Below are positions 33,331 to 46,440 of a stretch of 64,000 nucleotides of DNA, in pieces. The translations under genes were made by a program, and so were the position numbers. Each line of letters begins with the position of its first letter. Within the stretch, counting starts at the first letter, position 1. Origin of the DNA: Brachynemurus nebulosus (Eukaryota > Arthropoda > Insecta > Neuroptera > Myrmeleontidae). The notes under the pieces are model-generated. The model was not told the DNA's origin. It did no database searches and saw only the letters and a program-made list of their open reading frames with translations. The DNA is taken from positions 1 to 64,000 of the forward strand of contig JAPWDM010000067.1 in assembly GCA_035578155.1 (NCBI GenBank), written 5' to 3'.

Positions 33331-33797
33331 TCTATACATATAATAAAACTGTAAATCTGTCTCTGTCTGTCTGTCTGTCTGTCTGTCTGTTCACGCATCA
33401 CGTAAAAACTGCTGGACGGATTTTAATGAAATTTGGTGTGATGATAACTTATTACCTGAGTCAACATCTAAGATACTTTTTATTCCGGGAAAATGTCTCA
33501 TTCCCACGGGAAAATGGAAAAACTATTTTGAGCATCTACACACATTACACCAATTTACATATTTCATAAAAAAATTTCATAACTATAGTAACAAAAATTG
33601 TAAATAAATTTTGTAGTTTGGAAATTTTTCTGAATTTTAAATCAAAAAAAATGTTGCTAATTGTGTAGCGAAAAATACAATAAATACACAATTTTCAATT
33701 TCGAGACAATTTAATGCATTTTGTGTTACAAGAAACTACAAATTGGAAAAAGAAACTACTCAACGTTTCGCGTGAACAACGTCACGGGTACGGCTAG
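33331..33797 (+). mobile_element. Helitron-like non-autonomous element
   Basis: It starts TCTATACATATAATAAAACT after an A. It carries a (GTCT)n run at about 33358-33388 and ggacggattttaatgaaatt, and ends acgtcacgggtacggCTAG before TT. The 5'-TC, CTAG-3' and A^T insertion fit Helitrons. There is no Rep/helicase. An unrelated repeat (actgactgactgacagacaa) precedes it at 33106-33320. Confidence 0.6.
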
Positions 33798-33826
33798 TTA
33801 ATTATAAAAATTTTATTAGATATATG

Positions 33827-35029
33827 GGTCGATTCTGTAACTACATTATTACAGACTTATTTTGCAGTACAGAGCTCTGTAAAATTGTTTTTAACAGAAT
33901 GTTAAAAATTTGGTATTCTGTAAGACACTATGTTAAGATGCCAATTACATTTTATATATTCTACTGTTGTTGAACTATTTATGTTAAATTACCATGGATT
34001 TGTGTATATAAAATGTAAAAAATTAATTCCTTTTATAGCGATTTATGTTAAATCGAGAGATAAATTATGTGTATTACCCATGTATATTAAACTCACGTAA
34101 AATTATCATGATTATGGGTTAAGCTATTTCTAAATTAGATATTCGGGAATTCTCTAGACAGCCAGTTCCTTATATAATGGTTATAATATTTCAGGCGAGT
34201 CGTCAAATGGTAAAATAGGCATATATACCTATAATGCTTATAACTTCGATATCTAATTTACACACATCAGAGCTTTCCGTAGATATCGGTACCGATAGTT
34301 TTAGAAATACTTTAAGCCCACCAAGTCTCTGGGGAAAATTTTTCATAAATTATTGACAGTTTTATGGGTAAAAATTTAAAAAAAAAAAATTGTGAAACAG
34401 GTAAAGTAAGGAGCGCTTATTCACTATCAAAAAACAATGCATTGTGCATTAAATACATAGACAACAAAATAAGAATTGACAATACTATGAATAAGAATAC
34501 TTGTTGAAATACATTAAATAACTGAAGCACTGTCGAAAAAAGGTAAAACGCTTCATGTGGGCAAATTGTGTCAGTGCGATTTTGTCCTGAAAACATTCAC
34601 TGTATATAAAAAAAAATATAATTCATAATAAATTTATTTTATTTGAAATTACATCCTATCCGATTTAAGAACACTGCACTATTTCCTCAACAGTCTTCTT
34701 ACTACAAAAAATACTTTATGATCACATACTTACTTACGGATATCAAATAATTCAAAAAATGACAAATTAAAACGTCAAAATATTGAATTTATAAAAAGCG
34801 CAAAAATCAAAATTATCAATATTTAATAATATCCATAGTAATTAGCCTATTTAACAGCTCTGTAAAGTTTATGGCGAGTGTTTTGAGTGCTGTAAAATTT
34901 ACAGAGCAATAACAGAATGTTAGCTAACATTTCTGTTAAAAATTGCGTACAGAATACCATTTTTTAACATTCTGTAATTTAACAGTCTAACAGAGGTTTT
35001 ACAGACTGTTAATAGTTACAGAATCGACC
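33827..35029. mobile_element. TIR element rich in TTCTGTAA motifs
   Basis: ggtcgattctgtaact at the left is inverted as agttacagaatcgacc at the right. Both subterminal regions are packed with acagactt, acagagctctgt, taacagaatgtta and related short palindromes. No transposase frame; target duplication not resolved. Confidence 0.7.
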
Positions 35030-36978
35030 AAAATATTATAAGTCAGAAAATTATTTAAATATTATTTTGAAATTCTTTGAATAGATTGAATTTGTTTTAT
35101 TTCTATGGATACCTAACAAAACTTTACAAATATTATTATACATAATATTTAGATACAGAGATTGTAATATATTTTTTCCGTACAGATTTATCTGCTATTC
35201 CTTACTTCTTTAATTTCTAAAACTCACTTTATAAAAAAATTACCAAAATATCCATTTAACATAGGTACTATTAATACAATTATTATTGATAAACAACATC
35301 TTTATTAAAGCAAAATATGTTACGAACTTTTTTTTTTATATGCCAAGAAAGTTATACAAGGAAATTTAGTCCTGATAATTTTCGCTTAATCTACATCCCA
35401 TTCTTAATGTTCATGAATTTTTTCAGATTTTTCTGAGTAACCCTTTTCTGATAATAAGGATCGGGAACAGCAATTTTTATGATTTACCTCCCCTCCCCCA
35501 AAAAAGGACAAAAGTATGTAGTTACATATATTACCGAATTCGTCCTTTAAGGTTTTCGTTTGGTACTCTACTCAATGCGCTCAGGAAAAAAATTTTGTCA
35601 ACCGGACAAACATTGAAGTGATTGCGTAAATGTTTCGTTTTGCCAATTTTGGTACGGAATACTATAATATTGTCCCTCTCTTTGAATACTTAAAGTACAT
35701 GAAGTACATATGTAATATTTATATTTTTATTTTTAATCCGATAATGACATAACAAAAAGTTTAGGATACTAGTCAATTTGTAATTCTTTAATAATCTTTA
35801 AATTTTTTATTAGAACTAAAGTAAAACAAATAATGTTTTACGCATATTATATAATTTGTCTATATTAATTGCGTATTTATTGTAGATATTTGTATATACT
35901 TCTTACTTTATTTCTACTTCTTATATCTAAATAAATATAGCATTAGTTAAGCCATAAAATTTGTTAAGTGACATTTTGATTACATCCTTTGTTAACTATA
36001 TTTTAAGTTTGTAGCGTAACTTAAGGAGCTTATTTTTATTTAGTCCTTAACTTCTAATCACCCTTTTATATCCTTTATATATTATATTAATTATACCCTT
36101 TATAGACATACATATATCAAAAATTGAGCTGTATTACAAAGATTTTTACGTCGTACACTCCGACAAAGTCATAAACTTTACCTCTTTATACGTTTGATAA
36201 AATACGGATGTTTTAGGCTTGTTTAAGTTGTGTAGAGAATATTACAATAGATAGCCGAAAAAGGATAGAAATCGCTGCTTCGACCGTAAAATCCGCTAAA
36301 AGTTTAGAAGAAATTACTAAAATTATACAAGTCAACATATGGTCGTTTTTAAACTCTTTAATTACAGCCTAAGAAGTTGAACTCACTGAATGCCAAGACT
36401 GGATTTATACAGGTAGAGTCCGTAGGCAATTATTTTGCTTCTGAATCTACCAAAGTAGAGAAAGCTTTTTTTTAATATGTAAATTCTGCGCAATAAGTGA
36501 TTTTTATTTTCTAAAATAAAAATTTCCACTCGCGCTTTGCATTTTGTAGTTTCCCAAACAATTTTTATTCGTCTTCCTTTGGTTTGTCCGTTGTGTATCC
36601 ATAAAATCTTCCAATGTGTATAATCCAAGAAATATCGGATCGATTTTTGACAGAACTCCAGGCGTTGAAAAGGGTAAGTGTTGGACCAACTTTTAGAGGG
36701 GGTGTCTGTTATCGTAGCGAATACGCGGCGTAAAAACAGAAAATCCAATAAACATAGATATTTTATTTACTACTCATATGATTTTTATACATTTCGCACT
36801 GATTTATAGAAACATGTTATAGGTACGAGAAAGCTATGTGTCACAGCTCTTGCCAGCCTATTATGTTTTTAATTTTTATAAACATTCTCTTATATTTAAC
36901 GTTACCTGAGATTTATTTCCTGGGATCAAGCTGCGGTTAATTTCGAAATTGTTACTTTATATGAATTTAATATTTTTA
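35030..36978. other. Intergenic AT-rich DNA
   Basis: Only a dispersed repeat at 35270-35480 is recognised. The - strand frames at 36383-36748 show no family motif and I do not call a gene. Confidence 0.4.
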
Positions 36979-37427
36979 GGCCCGATTTACATTATAGTGC
37001 CCATATCGATACGCTCCCGCTCCACTCTCGCTCCGATATAATCTTGTTGTGTTCACATTATAGTGCTGAGATCATGCTGGTACCTATTCATTCTCCATTC
37101 ACATTATAATGCTACTGTCGGTACGCCCCCTGTTCGGTCTCAGTTCGATACAAATATCTTTTCATAACTACTGAATGCAAGCGGAGCAAAGTGGAATAAA
37201 AAAAAGTGTTTACACTATAGGTACAAGTCATAACAAGTCCGATATCGCTCCGATAAAATATTACCTGAGTGGTATTGGTATTGGAGCGGGAGCGAACCGA
37301 GACTGATATAAGACCGATATCGGGGCGCTGATGTGAATACATTCATTGTTAATTGTGTAAGATATTTTATCGAATTGGAAGCGTAGCGGTATCGTACCGA
37401 GAGCGGAACGTTAATGTGGATCGGGCC
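36979..37427. mobile_element. PIF/Harbinger-type MITE with TTA target duplication
   Basis: GGCCCGATTTACATTA at the left and an inverted end reading TTAATGTGGATCGGGCC bound 449 bp, with TTA on both sides (36976-36978, 37428-37430). Inside are repeated cgctcc/ggagcg and cgatac/gtatcg motifs. A diverged copy lies at 3480-3735. Confidence 0.85.
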
Positions 37428-37430
37428 TTA

Positions 37431-38889
37431 CTAGCTTTTATTTTTTTTGAATTTTTATTATTGCTTTTAATACAAAACTTAAAACTAAATAGTGTTCTAA
37501 AATTTTTCATATGAGTATCTTTGTACCATATATGTGAGGCCAGGTGTGTGTGAAGCCAGGTGTTTAATAGATTCTTCAATCTGACAATTATTAAAATAGG
37601 GTGTAGGGAAAAACGGAGTCCGAAGTTCTATGTTTACTTTTTCTTTTATTAATTTAGTATATTTGATGACTGCAAATCTTAAATTTGATGACTGCAAATG
37701 CACTCTTACTGATCTTTATCTCAAACTCTCGTTATTTTCTATTAATTGTTCCACTCTGGTGGTAGATTCAATTAAACAAATTTTAGGATAAGTTCTTGAA
37801 CAAATTTTTATTTTAAACACAATTTTATAATTGCGATAATTACATACTAAATTTACATAACGAACACTCGTTAATGGCTGTAATGGTTGAAAACGTGTTC
37901 ACACATTAAACAAAAATAGAGTGGATTTTAGTAAGAGAAACGTATACCTAATGAAGGTTTGTAATAGGTTTCCGACAAATACTTATTAATACAGTTCTGT
38001 ATAGAACATTTCAAACTTTATTTTTACTCTTATTTAAAATTTGTAGTTTCTTCTTATACCGTTCTTATATATTTCTTTAATACAAAATAAATGTAATAAA
38101 TCATTCAAAAATGATAATAAGGAACAATATAATGCTGTCAAACAGAACAATTGAATTTTATATTAGTGAAAGAGTAAATACGATAACTGGTAACAAAAAT
38201 CGTATACATACATCCTTTTTTTATAAATTAAGCTTGTTTATGGTTTTTTATACAAATGGGCGTGTTGTTCATTCAGCTTTTTTTTTTAGTTATCGCAACA
38301 AAAATTGTATGCATTTCTTTTCAACTAATTTAAAAGTAGTTAAAAATCGTGTGTCGTGAATAACTACATTTTAAAATATTTATGACGTCATACGAAAACG
38401 GATAGATATATTTAACAATATAGCCCAAATTTACCTATTACAAAAAAGCTATTATTGCCATAGATCAGAAAGATTAGAGAAGATAAGAAAAGTTGTAAGA
38501 AACAGAGAAAGAATATTGATGACGTGTATTACAAAGAGAATAAACAAAATATAGTTTAAATTACTTTATACGGCGGATATCCAATGGTACTGACTCCGAT
38601 TTTACATAGTGATGTCAGGGAATTATATAATATACAATATAAATGATGCGACGCAAAATAAAAATTGTTAAGTTTATTTTAAAAACGATTGAAAAACCCA
38701 CTTTATAACTGAGTTGAAAATTCAAAAAGATTCCAGAAGATTCTATTCAAAAGCTAAGAAAGATAATATAGAAGCTCGCGTTTCCATTTGAGAATAAGTA
38801 CTGTATCGCTTTCGTATCGTACGAACACGAGTGCCATCTTTGATTTGAACATTTTTTTGAATACACTGAGTTTCGACTCCTTGTCTAAT
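37431..38889. other. Intergenic AT-rich DNA
   Basis: I see no gene or bounded repeat in this stretch. Confidence 0.4.
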
Positions 38890-39598
38890 CTTCATAACTA
38901 ATACGGTCGAGCTGATTTTTTAATGAAGTCCACCGGGATCCTGCAGATCCGAAAACGTCAGAAATAAGCTACCGACCGATTCTGAAAATTTTTTCACTGC
39001 TAGAGAACTAAATTATTTTAGATGGATACAACTATGCTGAACAAAGTCCGTTCGTGTTCTTGGGTCCCAAAAATACCAAAACTAATTACCCAGCCGATTT
39101 TAAAAATTCTTTTACTTTATTAGAAAGCTAAACTATTTTAAATGGGTACAGGTTAGAGATGTGCTCGTGAGTACATTTTTACTCACGATCACGCACAGTC
39201 ACGAATTAGCTTTTGTACTCACGCCCGATCACGAACGAGAAAATTTATTTCTTTTCACACTCACGCACGATCACGAACAAAAAAATTTTATGCTTTCACA
39301 CTCACGCACGCTTACAAATTAAACATAAAAATCTTTGAAACTAATCGTTGGAATTTTGAATAAAAATCACTATCGCTTTAACAATCAGTTAAAATTATGT
39401 CCTTGGGATAAAATCAGAATACGGTTAATAGGGCTAACATTATTACTGAGATTAATACTGATTCACGCGTGACCCGGCGGGTCACGCGTGAATTCACGAT
39501 TTTGGCACATCTCTAGTACAGGTCTTAGATGAGATCCGCCAGTGCCTAATATTTGGAAATTCGCTATGTTATGCAGATGCTGCAGCGACAGTGGTATT
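38890..39598 (-). mobile_element. Helentron/HINE-like element, copy H3, interrupted
   Basis: Read on the - strand, the 5' signature starts at about 39598 (cagcatctgcataacatagc) and satellite-type units run to about 38930. The 3' hairpin is not recognisable, so the left edge is approximate. A hAT MITE (39154-39515) is inserted in it with an exact 8-bp duplication. Confidence 0.6.
39154..39515. mobile_element. hAT MITE with 8-bp target duplication
   Basis: The TIRs TAGAGATGTGC and GCACATCTCTA bound 362 bp. GTACAGGT occurs directly before (39146-39153) and after (39516-39523). Removing the element restores the gggtacaggtcttagatg reading seen in the related repeat at about 8780-8800. The interior is built of short cacgatcacgcac-type repeats. 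hAT assignment follows from the 8-bp duplication and the TIR. Confidence 0.85.
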
Positions 39599-39804
39599 TT
39601 TTCTATATTTCATATCGTAAAAAAACGCATTAGCAATATAATATTAGGTCATTTCATTCAAACTTGACTCTCAAATTATTAGTCGAATTTTTCCTTGAAA
39701 AATTAGACTTATACAGCCTATACGACAAGAACGGCGAGAGGCGAGAGTAGGGGCGTTATCCGCTTTCGGACCCGTAGAACAGGATTCTGTAGAAAAAAAA
39801 TGTT

Positions 39805-39806
<2 letters not shown>

Positions 39807-39859
<53 letters not shown>
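39807..39859. repeat. (TA)n microsatellite
   Basis: Pure TA run, upstream of dispersed repeat R copy 2. Confidence 0.97.
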
Positions 39860-39860
<1 letters not shown>

Positions 39861-39919
39861 CTCAAATTTGGTAAATGGGGCTCATTCCGATGCACAACAA
39901 TACTATCAAAGTGGGGTCA

Positions 39920-41315
39920 AATTTTGGGTGGTGGGGGGGCGGAAAAGCAATAAAAATTTTCCAAACCGGTTGGAAATAATGTTTCGGTCAATTATCTACA
40001 ACATATCCAAAATTCAGTTTCCTAGGATGATTTGGAGGGAGTAGGGGGGAAAAAAACGATTTTCGCTGGATCTAACACGCCCCCAGCCCCGCAGAATTAA
40101 CGTAGAAGGTTGAAATTTGGTGTGTTGATAGAGTTCATACCTAGGTTGCGCTTTTTGAAGGTTTTAATATTTTACCCCCACCACCCTCATTTTTAAGCTA
40201 CAATTTCATGCTTTTTCGACGTTTTCGAAGTTTGTACCACTCGCACAGGTCACCCAAATAAACCTAGAGGGCTGAAATTTTATATTCGGGTTGAGTTAGT
40301 ATCAAGGGGGTGCCTTTTGGGGGTCTCGACTTTTAACCCCTACCCCCACTATTTTTATACCAAAAAGAACATGATTTTTCTTGTTTTTTAACAGTTTCGT
40401 TCGGGTCAAAATCTCCCCAAATAAACCTAGAGGGCTGAAATTTTGTGTACAGGTTAAGCTAATAGCCAGACACTGCTTTTTGGAGGTTTCAACTTTTAAC
40501 CCTTACCCCCACGATTTTTACGCCAATATTTCCTTAATTTTTTTGCTTGTTTTCTAACACGTCTAGAGACTCTCTAAGGAAACCTGGACCGCAAATCTTG
40601 AAATGCGTTATCTGGAGGGCTGAAATTTTGTACGTGTATTGAGTTAGTATCCAGCTAGTACCTTTTAGGGAGTCCACATTACTTTTCCCCCCACTTCTCC
40701 CATTTTTACATCGGAATTCAATGCTATTGTTAAATGTGTTTTAAATGTATTATTTTTATTCTAAATACAAGTAGGCGAATAGTAAAACAAAAATTTAAAA
40801 AAAAGTGAACTTACTTTTATAACAAATGAAATACATACATATTAAATAATTTAAAAATGTTATTAAAGTCACTATTTATTTATAAATTAGGAATTTTGGA
40901 TTTTTATTACTTATAAAATAGAAATTTTGGATTTTTTTGGAAAGAAAAAATATCTTCATAAAGGCTTTCCAGTTTACTATTTAAGTTCCTTTTTTAATAT
41001 TTAAAAATAAAACACAAAGGCAATTGGCGGATAAGCATGGGTAGGAATGCCCTCGTACGAATTGCGTTGGCTTTTTCCCTGCTGACTGCCATCGGCACAA
41101 AATTTAAATTTACTGAGATTCAGCCCTTAAAAACTTAAAATCTTTTTTTAAAGCCCCGATTAACCGGACACTCATCATCATTGTTGAAACCACTAAAATG
41201 ACAAATCGCTTGTGGACTTTTAATTACATTTCGCTTGTATACATTCGATACCGAAGATGAAAGGAAAAATTCGACTTCTGTGATGGGGTGCCGCTGCTCA
41301 CGGCGTTTTTTTTTA
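39920..41315. repeat. Dispersed repeat R, copy 2 (empty site for foldback B)
   Basis: It is collinear with 21838-23560 but uninterrupted at 40259-40269 (aaacctagagg). Short internal phrases (aaacctagagggctgaaatt, or ggagggctgaaattttgta) recur about every 170 bp at 40260, 40427 and 40610, so part of it is itself a degenerate tandem repeat. Confidence 0.75.
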
Positions 41316-41867
41316 TCACAAGTATAAGTACAGCTCAAGTATATAGTTATTACTGCGTCCAGAAATTGCAACGTTCCAACTGATGTTTGATAGATAAATA
41401 AAAATATTCTGTATCATTTAGTTATGAGTAAACAATCGGCAATGGAAACATGCATTTATATCATCAGTAAGGCAATTTGAACAGGATCGCATAAAAAAAT
41501 TGAGGTGGAATAGTTTTCGGTACTCATGCGCCGATACCTCCTGGACTAACTCAATCAATTTTATTATATTCACATACAGATACACATACATATTAAACGA
41601 TTAGGCCTATCTGTGTGCCTCGTTTGCTCTCTTTATTTTTGTTATTAACGAAAATCACATCACTGTGATATTAATAAATAAAGACAGACTACTATTGAAC
41701 TCGTAGTAAGTTATATATCTTATCCCTTTTTAATATGTTCTTGTTAAGTTTTACGAATTTATTTTTATATTTCTTATATAGATGGAAGCAGTGTTCTTTC
41801 ATTTTACCGTAATATTACGTGTCTATGAAGCTAGCCCCGCCAAGTCATAACCCCGAGATCCCACTTA

Positions 41868-42800
41868 GGCTATATTTTTTTGCTATTTTTTGCTAATTTT
41901 TTACCAACGAATTGATTTTTTTGTCACAGCCGTTATCGAGATATAATGGTGGGGCTGACTTATATCTGAAGTCAGCCTCGCCACCCCTGTATCTCCGGAC
42001 CTGCTGCACTTATTCAAATGAAATTTACGGGATATTTTTTTGCTATTTTTTTACCAACGAATTGATTTTTTTGCCACAGCCGTTACCGAGATACAATGGT
42101 GGGGCTGACATATCTGAACTCAGCCCCGCCACCCCTATATCTCCGGACCTGTTGCACTTATTCAAATGAAATTTACGGGATATTTTTTTGCTATTTTTTT
42201 ACCAACGAATTGATTTATTTGCCGCAGCCGTTGCCGAGATACAATGACGGAGCTAACTTAAATCTGAAGTCAGCCCCGCCACCCCTATATCTCCAGACCT
42301 GCTGCACTTATTCAAATGAAATTTACGGGATATCTTTTTGCTATTTTTTTTACCACCAAATTGATTTTTTTGCCACAGCCGTTACCGAGATACAATGGCA
42401 GAGCTGACTTAAGTCTGAAGTCAGCCCCGCCACCCCTATATCTCCGGACCTGCTATATTTATTCAAATGAAATTTACGGGATATTTTTTTGCTATTTTTT
42501 TTACCAACGAATTAATTTTTTTGGCCGCAGCCGTTACCGAGATACAATGGCGAGGCTGACTTAAATCTGAAGTCAGCCCCGCCACTCCTATATCTCCGGA
42601 CCTGCTGCACTTCTTCAAATGAGATTTACGGGATATTTTTTTACTAATTTTTTTGCTATTTTTTTGCCAACGAATTAATTTTTTTGCCACAGTCGTTGCT
42701 GAGAAACAATGGTGCTGCTGACTTAAATCTGAAACCGGTGTAGCCACCACAATATCTCCGGATCTGTTGCATGTATCTAAATGAAATTTCCGGGATATTT
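41868..42800. repeat. Minisatellite, six units of about 148-161 bp
   Basis: The landmark atctccggac/atctccagac/atctccggat ends at 42000, 42148, 42298, 42449, 42601 and 42762, giving spacings of 148, 150, 151, 152 and 161. Each unit has a T-rich stretch (ttttttgctatttttttacc), cagccgttaccgagatacaa, and a hairpin ggggctgactt..aagtcagcccc. Overlapping open frames here only reflect the repeat. Confidence 0.92.
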
Positions 42801-44883
42801 TTTCTACTAATTAGTTGCTATTCTAACAGTTGATTTGGCATTGCGAATTCCATTCCCTTGTATGCTGTACTCCACTCCCGTAAAGTATTATTATAAGCTT
42901 TTAGTAAAACTATCCGGCCTAGATCTGAAAATCGATTCTCGAATACTTACCGATATCTGGTTATGCTGAAATTTTGCACAAACCTTTGATTTTAATGGCA
43001 GTACAAAGTAGTACCACCAGGTATTATGGTGGATTCAAACATGGTGGCCATTACGGCAAATGACGGATTACCTCTTTTGCAACTTTCTTAATATTGATAT
43101 GAAATAAAAGAGTGTTACAAGTAGAATACAATTATTTATGTGCCGTCATTTTAAATTCAATTTGGTGGGCACCACAAGATGGCGGATTAACTATATCTTT
43201 GAAACGTAACTTGAGTCTGTAGAATTCATTCTAAAGTAATTCATATCCATGTTTGTGTTACGAACCAAATTTTTTAGCCCGATGAAGCTAAAGAGATTTT
43301 AAATTTTGATTGAACGCATCGAAATACGTTTATCACGTACGTAATAAACCTGCTTATTTCTGTTAAAAAGAAGTTATCAAATATTCATCCGCTTATTTGC
43401 AATGAGCAACAACTCATCTTGCTAAATGAGCAAGATGAGTTGTTTCTCATTGGGGCAGTTGCATATCATAGTATGGGTGGTAGAAAACTGCAATGTGAAA
43501 ATGAGAAATCATATGGAGCTTCAAAATGTTCCTCAAATAATCAGAGCGGGCCACCATAACCATACTAATTGTGTAGTTCGCATAACAATAGATGAACCCG
43601 TCAATGATCGTAAAACAATCTTCAATGTTGAAAATGTCACAACGGCAGGTAGTAGAATCAATGTGGTCCGCTTAGATTTCCTTTACCCAACATACATTAT
43701 CATCAGACTTACTTTACTTTCCACAAAAAATATAGCAAAAACGTAAAAATCAAAATAAAAAAATCTAACGTGGTAGAACTTTTTTTTTACTCTTTTTTTC
43801 ATAATCAGTATTCCAAAATCTATAAGAAAGTTCGCTTCAACTTGATGGGGGAATATTCTGATGTTGACATGTTACAATTAAAAATTTTGCAAATTTTTAA
43901 ATCTATTTTTGATAGTGTACATAAATGCTTTATAAATGTACAATTGTACATACTGTATTACAACTCTAAGAAAAAAGGTAATAAAATTTTGAAAAAAATA
44001 TGATTGGTTAAAAAAGATGACAAGGATAAAAAACCAGCTTGTACAGTGACAGTTTAATTTACTTATCTCTCTCACACAAAAATGTGACAAAATAAGTCGG
44101 ATTTACATAGCTAAAAAAATTTCATAATTCAAAAAGTTAAATGAATGTATAAAATTTTTAAAACTATTGATTTAGATTATAATTTAACATTTCTAAATCG
44201 TATTTTGTATTGCCATATTCTATTTTGCATTAAAAAAGTAATATTTTTATGAATGTTGCTGCAAGAGGGCAGTTTCGTACTGAAAATAATTTATTTCATT
44301 TTTTGCTATAGTGTAAATCCAACTTTGCCACCTAGCAAATCAATCTGTAACTTGACGTGATTTTACTATATATTTAGATATACAAAGGTAGTACTATCAA
44401 TTTTAATGGGATATTTGACAATTTTTTAAAAACTATCTTAGTGTGTTTATTACTTCTTACTAAACTCATAATACACATTTTTAAATTATTTTGTACTATA
44501 TTTTTAATAAAAATCACCGATAAAATTTCAGTTTTTAAAAAGATCGCCAAAACGATACGTTCTGTCTCTTTCAAATCGTATGACGTCATTGGCTCTAAAA
44601 CATTAAATAATAGTAGTAGGTCTAGTAATGAAAATTAATACCTAAATGAAAAATTTCTTTCATAGTTACCAAAAAAGTAAACAATTTTTTTCCTAACTAC
44701 AATATAATACCTACATATTCGAACGAGCTTGTGACGTAAGCTGCTTTTGCTTGATGTTTTTGATTACGTCATTTTTAACGTAAATTTTGTAATTTTATTT
44801 AATTAAAATTTTTATATTTTTGAATGAAATAACCTGTAAAAAAGCAATATTCAGTATCATTATGACTCGAGTAATTATTTAAA
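42801..44883. other. Intergenic AT-rich DNA
   Basis: Apart from the hairpin at 43403, nothing is recognised. The frame 43426-43746 starts inside that hairpin and has no family motif. Confidence 0.4.
43403..43448. repeat. Short perfect hairpin
   Basis: caactcatcttgct and agcaagatgagttg pair around a short loop, extended outward by aatgag..ctcatt. It is T-flanked and may be a small MITE or cruciform. Confidence 0.5.
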
Positions 44884-45380
44884 TACCCCTGTCGCAGCAT
44901 CTGCATAACATAGCGAATTTCCAAATTTTGGGGACTGGCGGATCTCATCTAAGAACTGTACCTATTTAAAATAGTTTAGCTTTCTAAGAGTAAAAGATTT
45001 TTTAAAATCGGCTGGGTAATTAGTTTTGATATTTTTGGGACCCAAGAACCCGAACGGACTTTGTGCAGCATAGTTGTATCCATCTAAAATAATTTAGTTC
45101 TCTAACAGTGAAAAAATTTTCAAAATCGGTCGGTTAGTTTATTTTTTACAATAATGGGAACAGTAAACCCTGGCGGAAATCATACAACATAACCTTTATT
45201 CATCTAAAATAATTTTAGTAAAAAGTTTATCCTAACAGTAAAAAACGGGTCCTAGGGATCTCATATAACTTATGGTAGTCCGTAAGGTTCTTGTGGACAT
45301 CATTTAATTACTTAATGAATTCAAATACTTTAACTTACTAACGGTGAAAAAATTTTCAAAATTTTCGACATTCGCTAAAA
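44884..45380 (+). mobile_element. Helentron/HINE-like element, copy H2
   Basis: It starts with the same tacccctgtcgcagcatctg signature and carries three to four satellite-type units (gtgaaaaaattttcaaaatc at about 45109). It ends ttttcgacattcgctaaaa at 45380. It is shorter than H1 and lacks the gggcatccgacgtg 3' module. Confidence 0.6.
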
Positions 45381-45723
45381 AAATCATTGAAAAATATTTG
45401 ATATGTTTCGATCAATTAATGGTCAACATCAGCAAATAAAAGTTACTCAAATCGAAGAAAAGAATGAGTTATTTGTCCGTAGAAATTAAAATGCAAATTC
45501 TGAAAACGAGCAAAGAAATATTGAAAAAACTAGATCGACAAAACATTCTGACAAATAACACTACCCAACTAATACTCGCCAATTTGAATGAAACTTAACA
45601 TACTTATTAAACAGCGAAAAATATTAAATACGTGTTTTTTTTATTTCGGCTAAATACGCTTTTTAGGGGTAGAAAACACCATCCAACCTCTGTAGATGAA
45701 AACAGTTATAGCTAAATATTTTT

Positions 45724-46440
45724 GAAACGACATATTTTCTGAAAAAAGGGCTTAGTACCAAATTTGTAGAATTTAAAGCGATGCACTTGATAGTGACCCT
45801 GAAATCGATTTTCAAGGTCAGTTAAAAATGATTAGCCATTGCCGAACTTTGACCATATCCTGTACCTATAAGCAGTAATTTCATGTATTGACTCAATCTA
45901 TCTTCAAAATTGATTTGTTGCGTTATTTTTCTAAAATAAAAAAAATAAAAACCTGACGAAATGGAAAAATAGGCGCAAATTTATAGGAAAAATTAGAAGA
46001 AAACATTTTTGTAAGTAATTTTAGAAGTAAGGTTAAGAAAAGATTTAATATCACTCCAATTGTAAGTTAAACATTAACTTTATGTTATATTAGAAATTTT
46101 CAAAATTTTTTAAAATTTTTATTGCTACTCTATAGTTATCATATTAGGAATTCAATTGAACATATGATTAACTATTATTTTTCCGATTGCGATTGAGCAA
46201 GTATTTTTCAAAATTACTTCTTGATCACTTATTTTCTATCTTGCATGTGAAATTCGTTCGAATATACTTTGAACCATTTAGGGCTGAAAAGTAAACTACT
46301 CCTTTTGAAAAATATTAAATGATTTTCAAATGACTTTGGAAATTGACCTCAAGGTCAACTTCAAAGTCATCATCAAGTGCATCACTTTGAACTCTATAAC
46401 TTTGGTCCTAAGCACTTTTTTCAGAAAATATATCGTACCA
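45724..46440. repeat. Inverted repeat with about 105-bp arms
   Basis: tattttctgaaaaaagggct..gcgatgcacttgatagtgac (45732-45792) is inverted at about 46365-46432 (catcaagtgcatcactttga..cacttttttcagaaaata). The arms are diverged and the 500-bp centre is unpaired. Confidence 0.6.

Noticed and set aside
36383..36748. Two overlapping - strand frames of 121 and 61 residues
   Set aside because: No family motif, no codon or splice support, and the neighbouring DNA is MITE-rich.
41912..42564. Several overlapping + strand frames of 80-100 residues
   Set aside because: They repeat with the roughly 150-bp minisatellite and carry no domain.
41868..42800. CRISPR-like spaced repeats
   Set aside because: Repeat units are contiguous, long and diverged, with no unique spacers, in a eukaryotic context.
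43426..43746. 106-residue + strand frame
   Set aside because: It starts within a short hairpin, has no recognised motif, and has no neighbouring exon signals.
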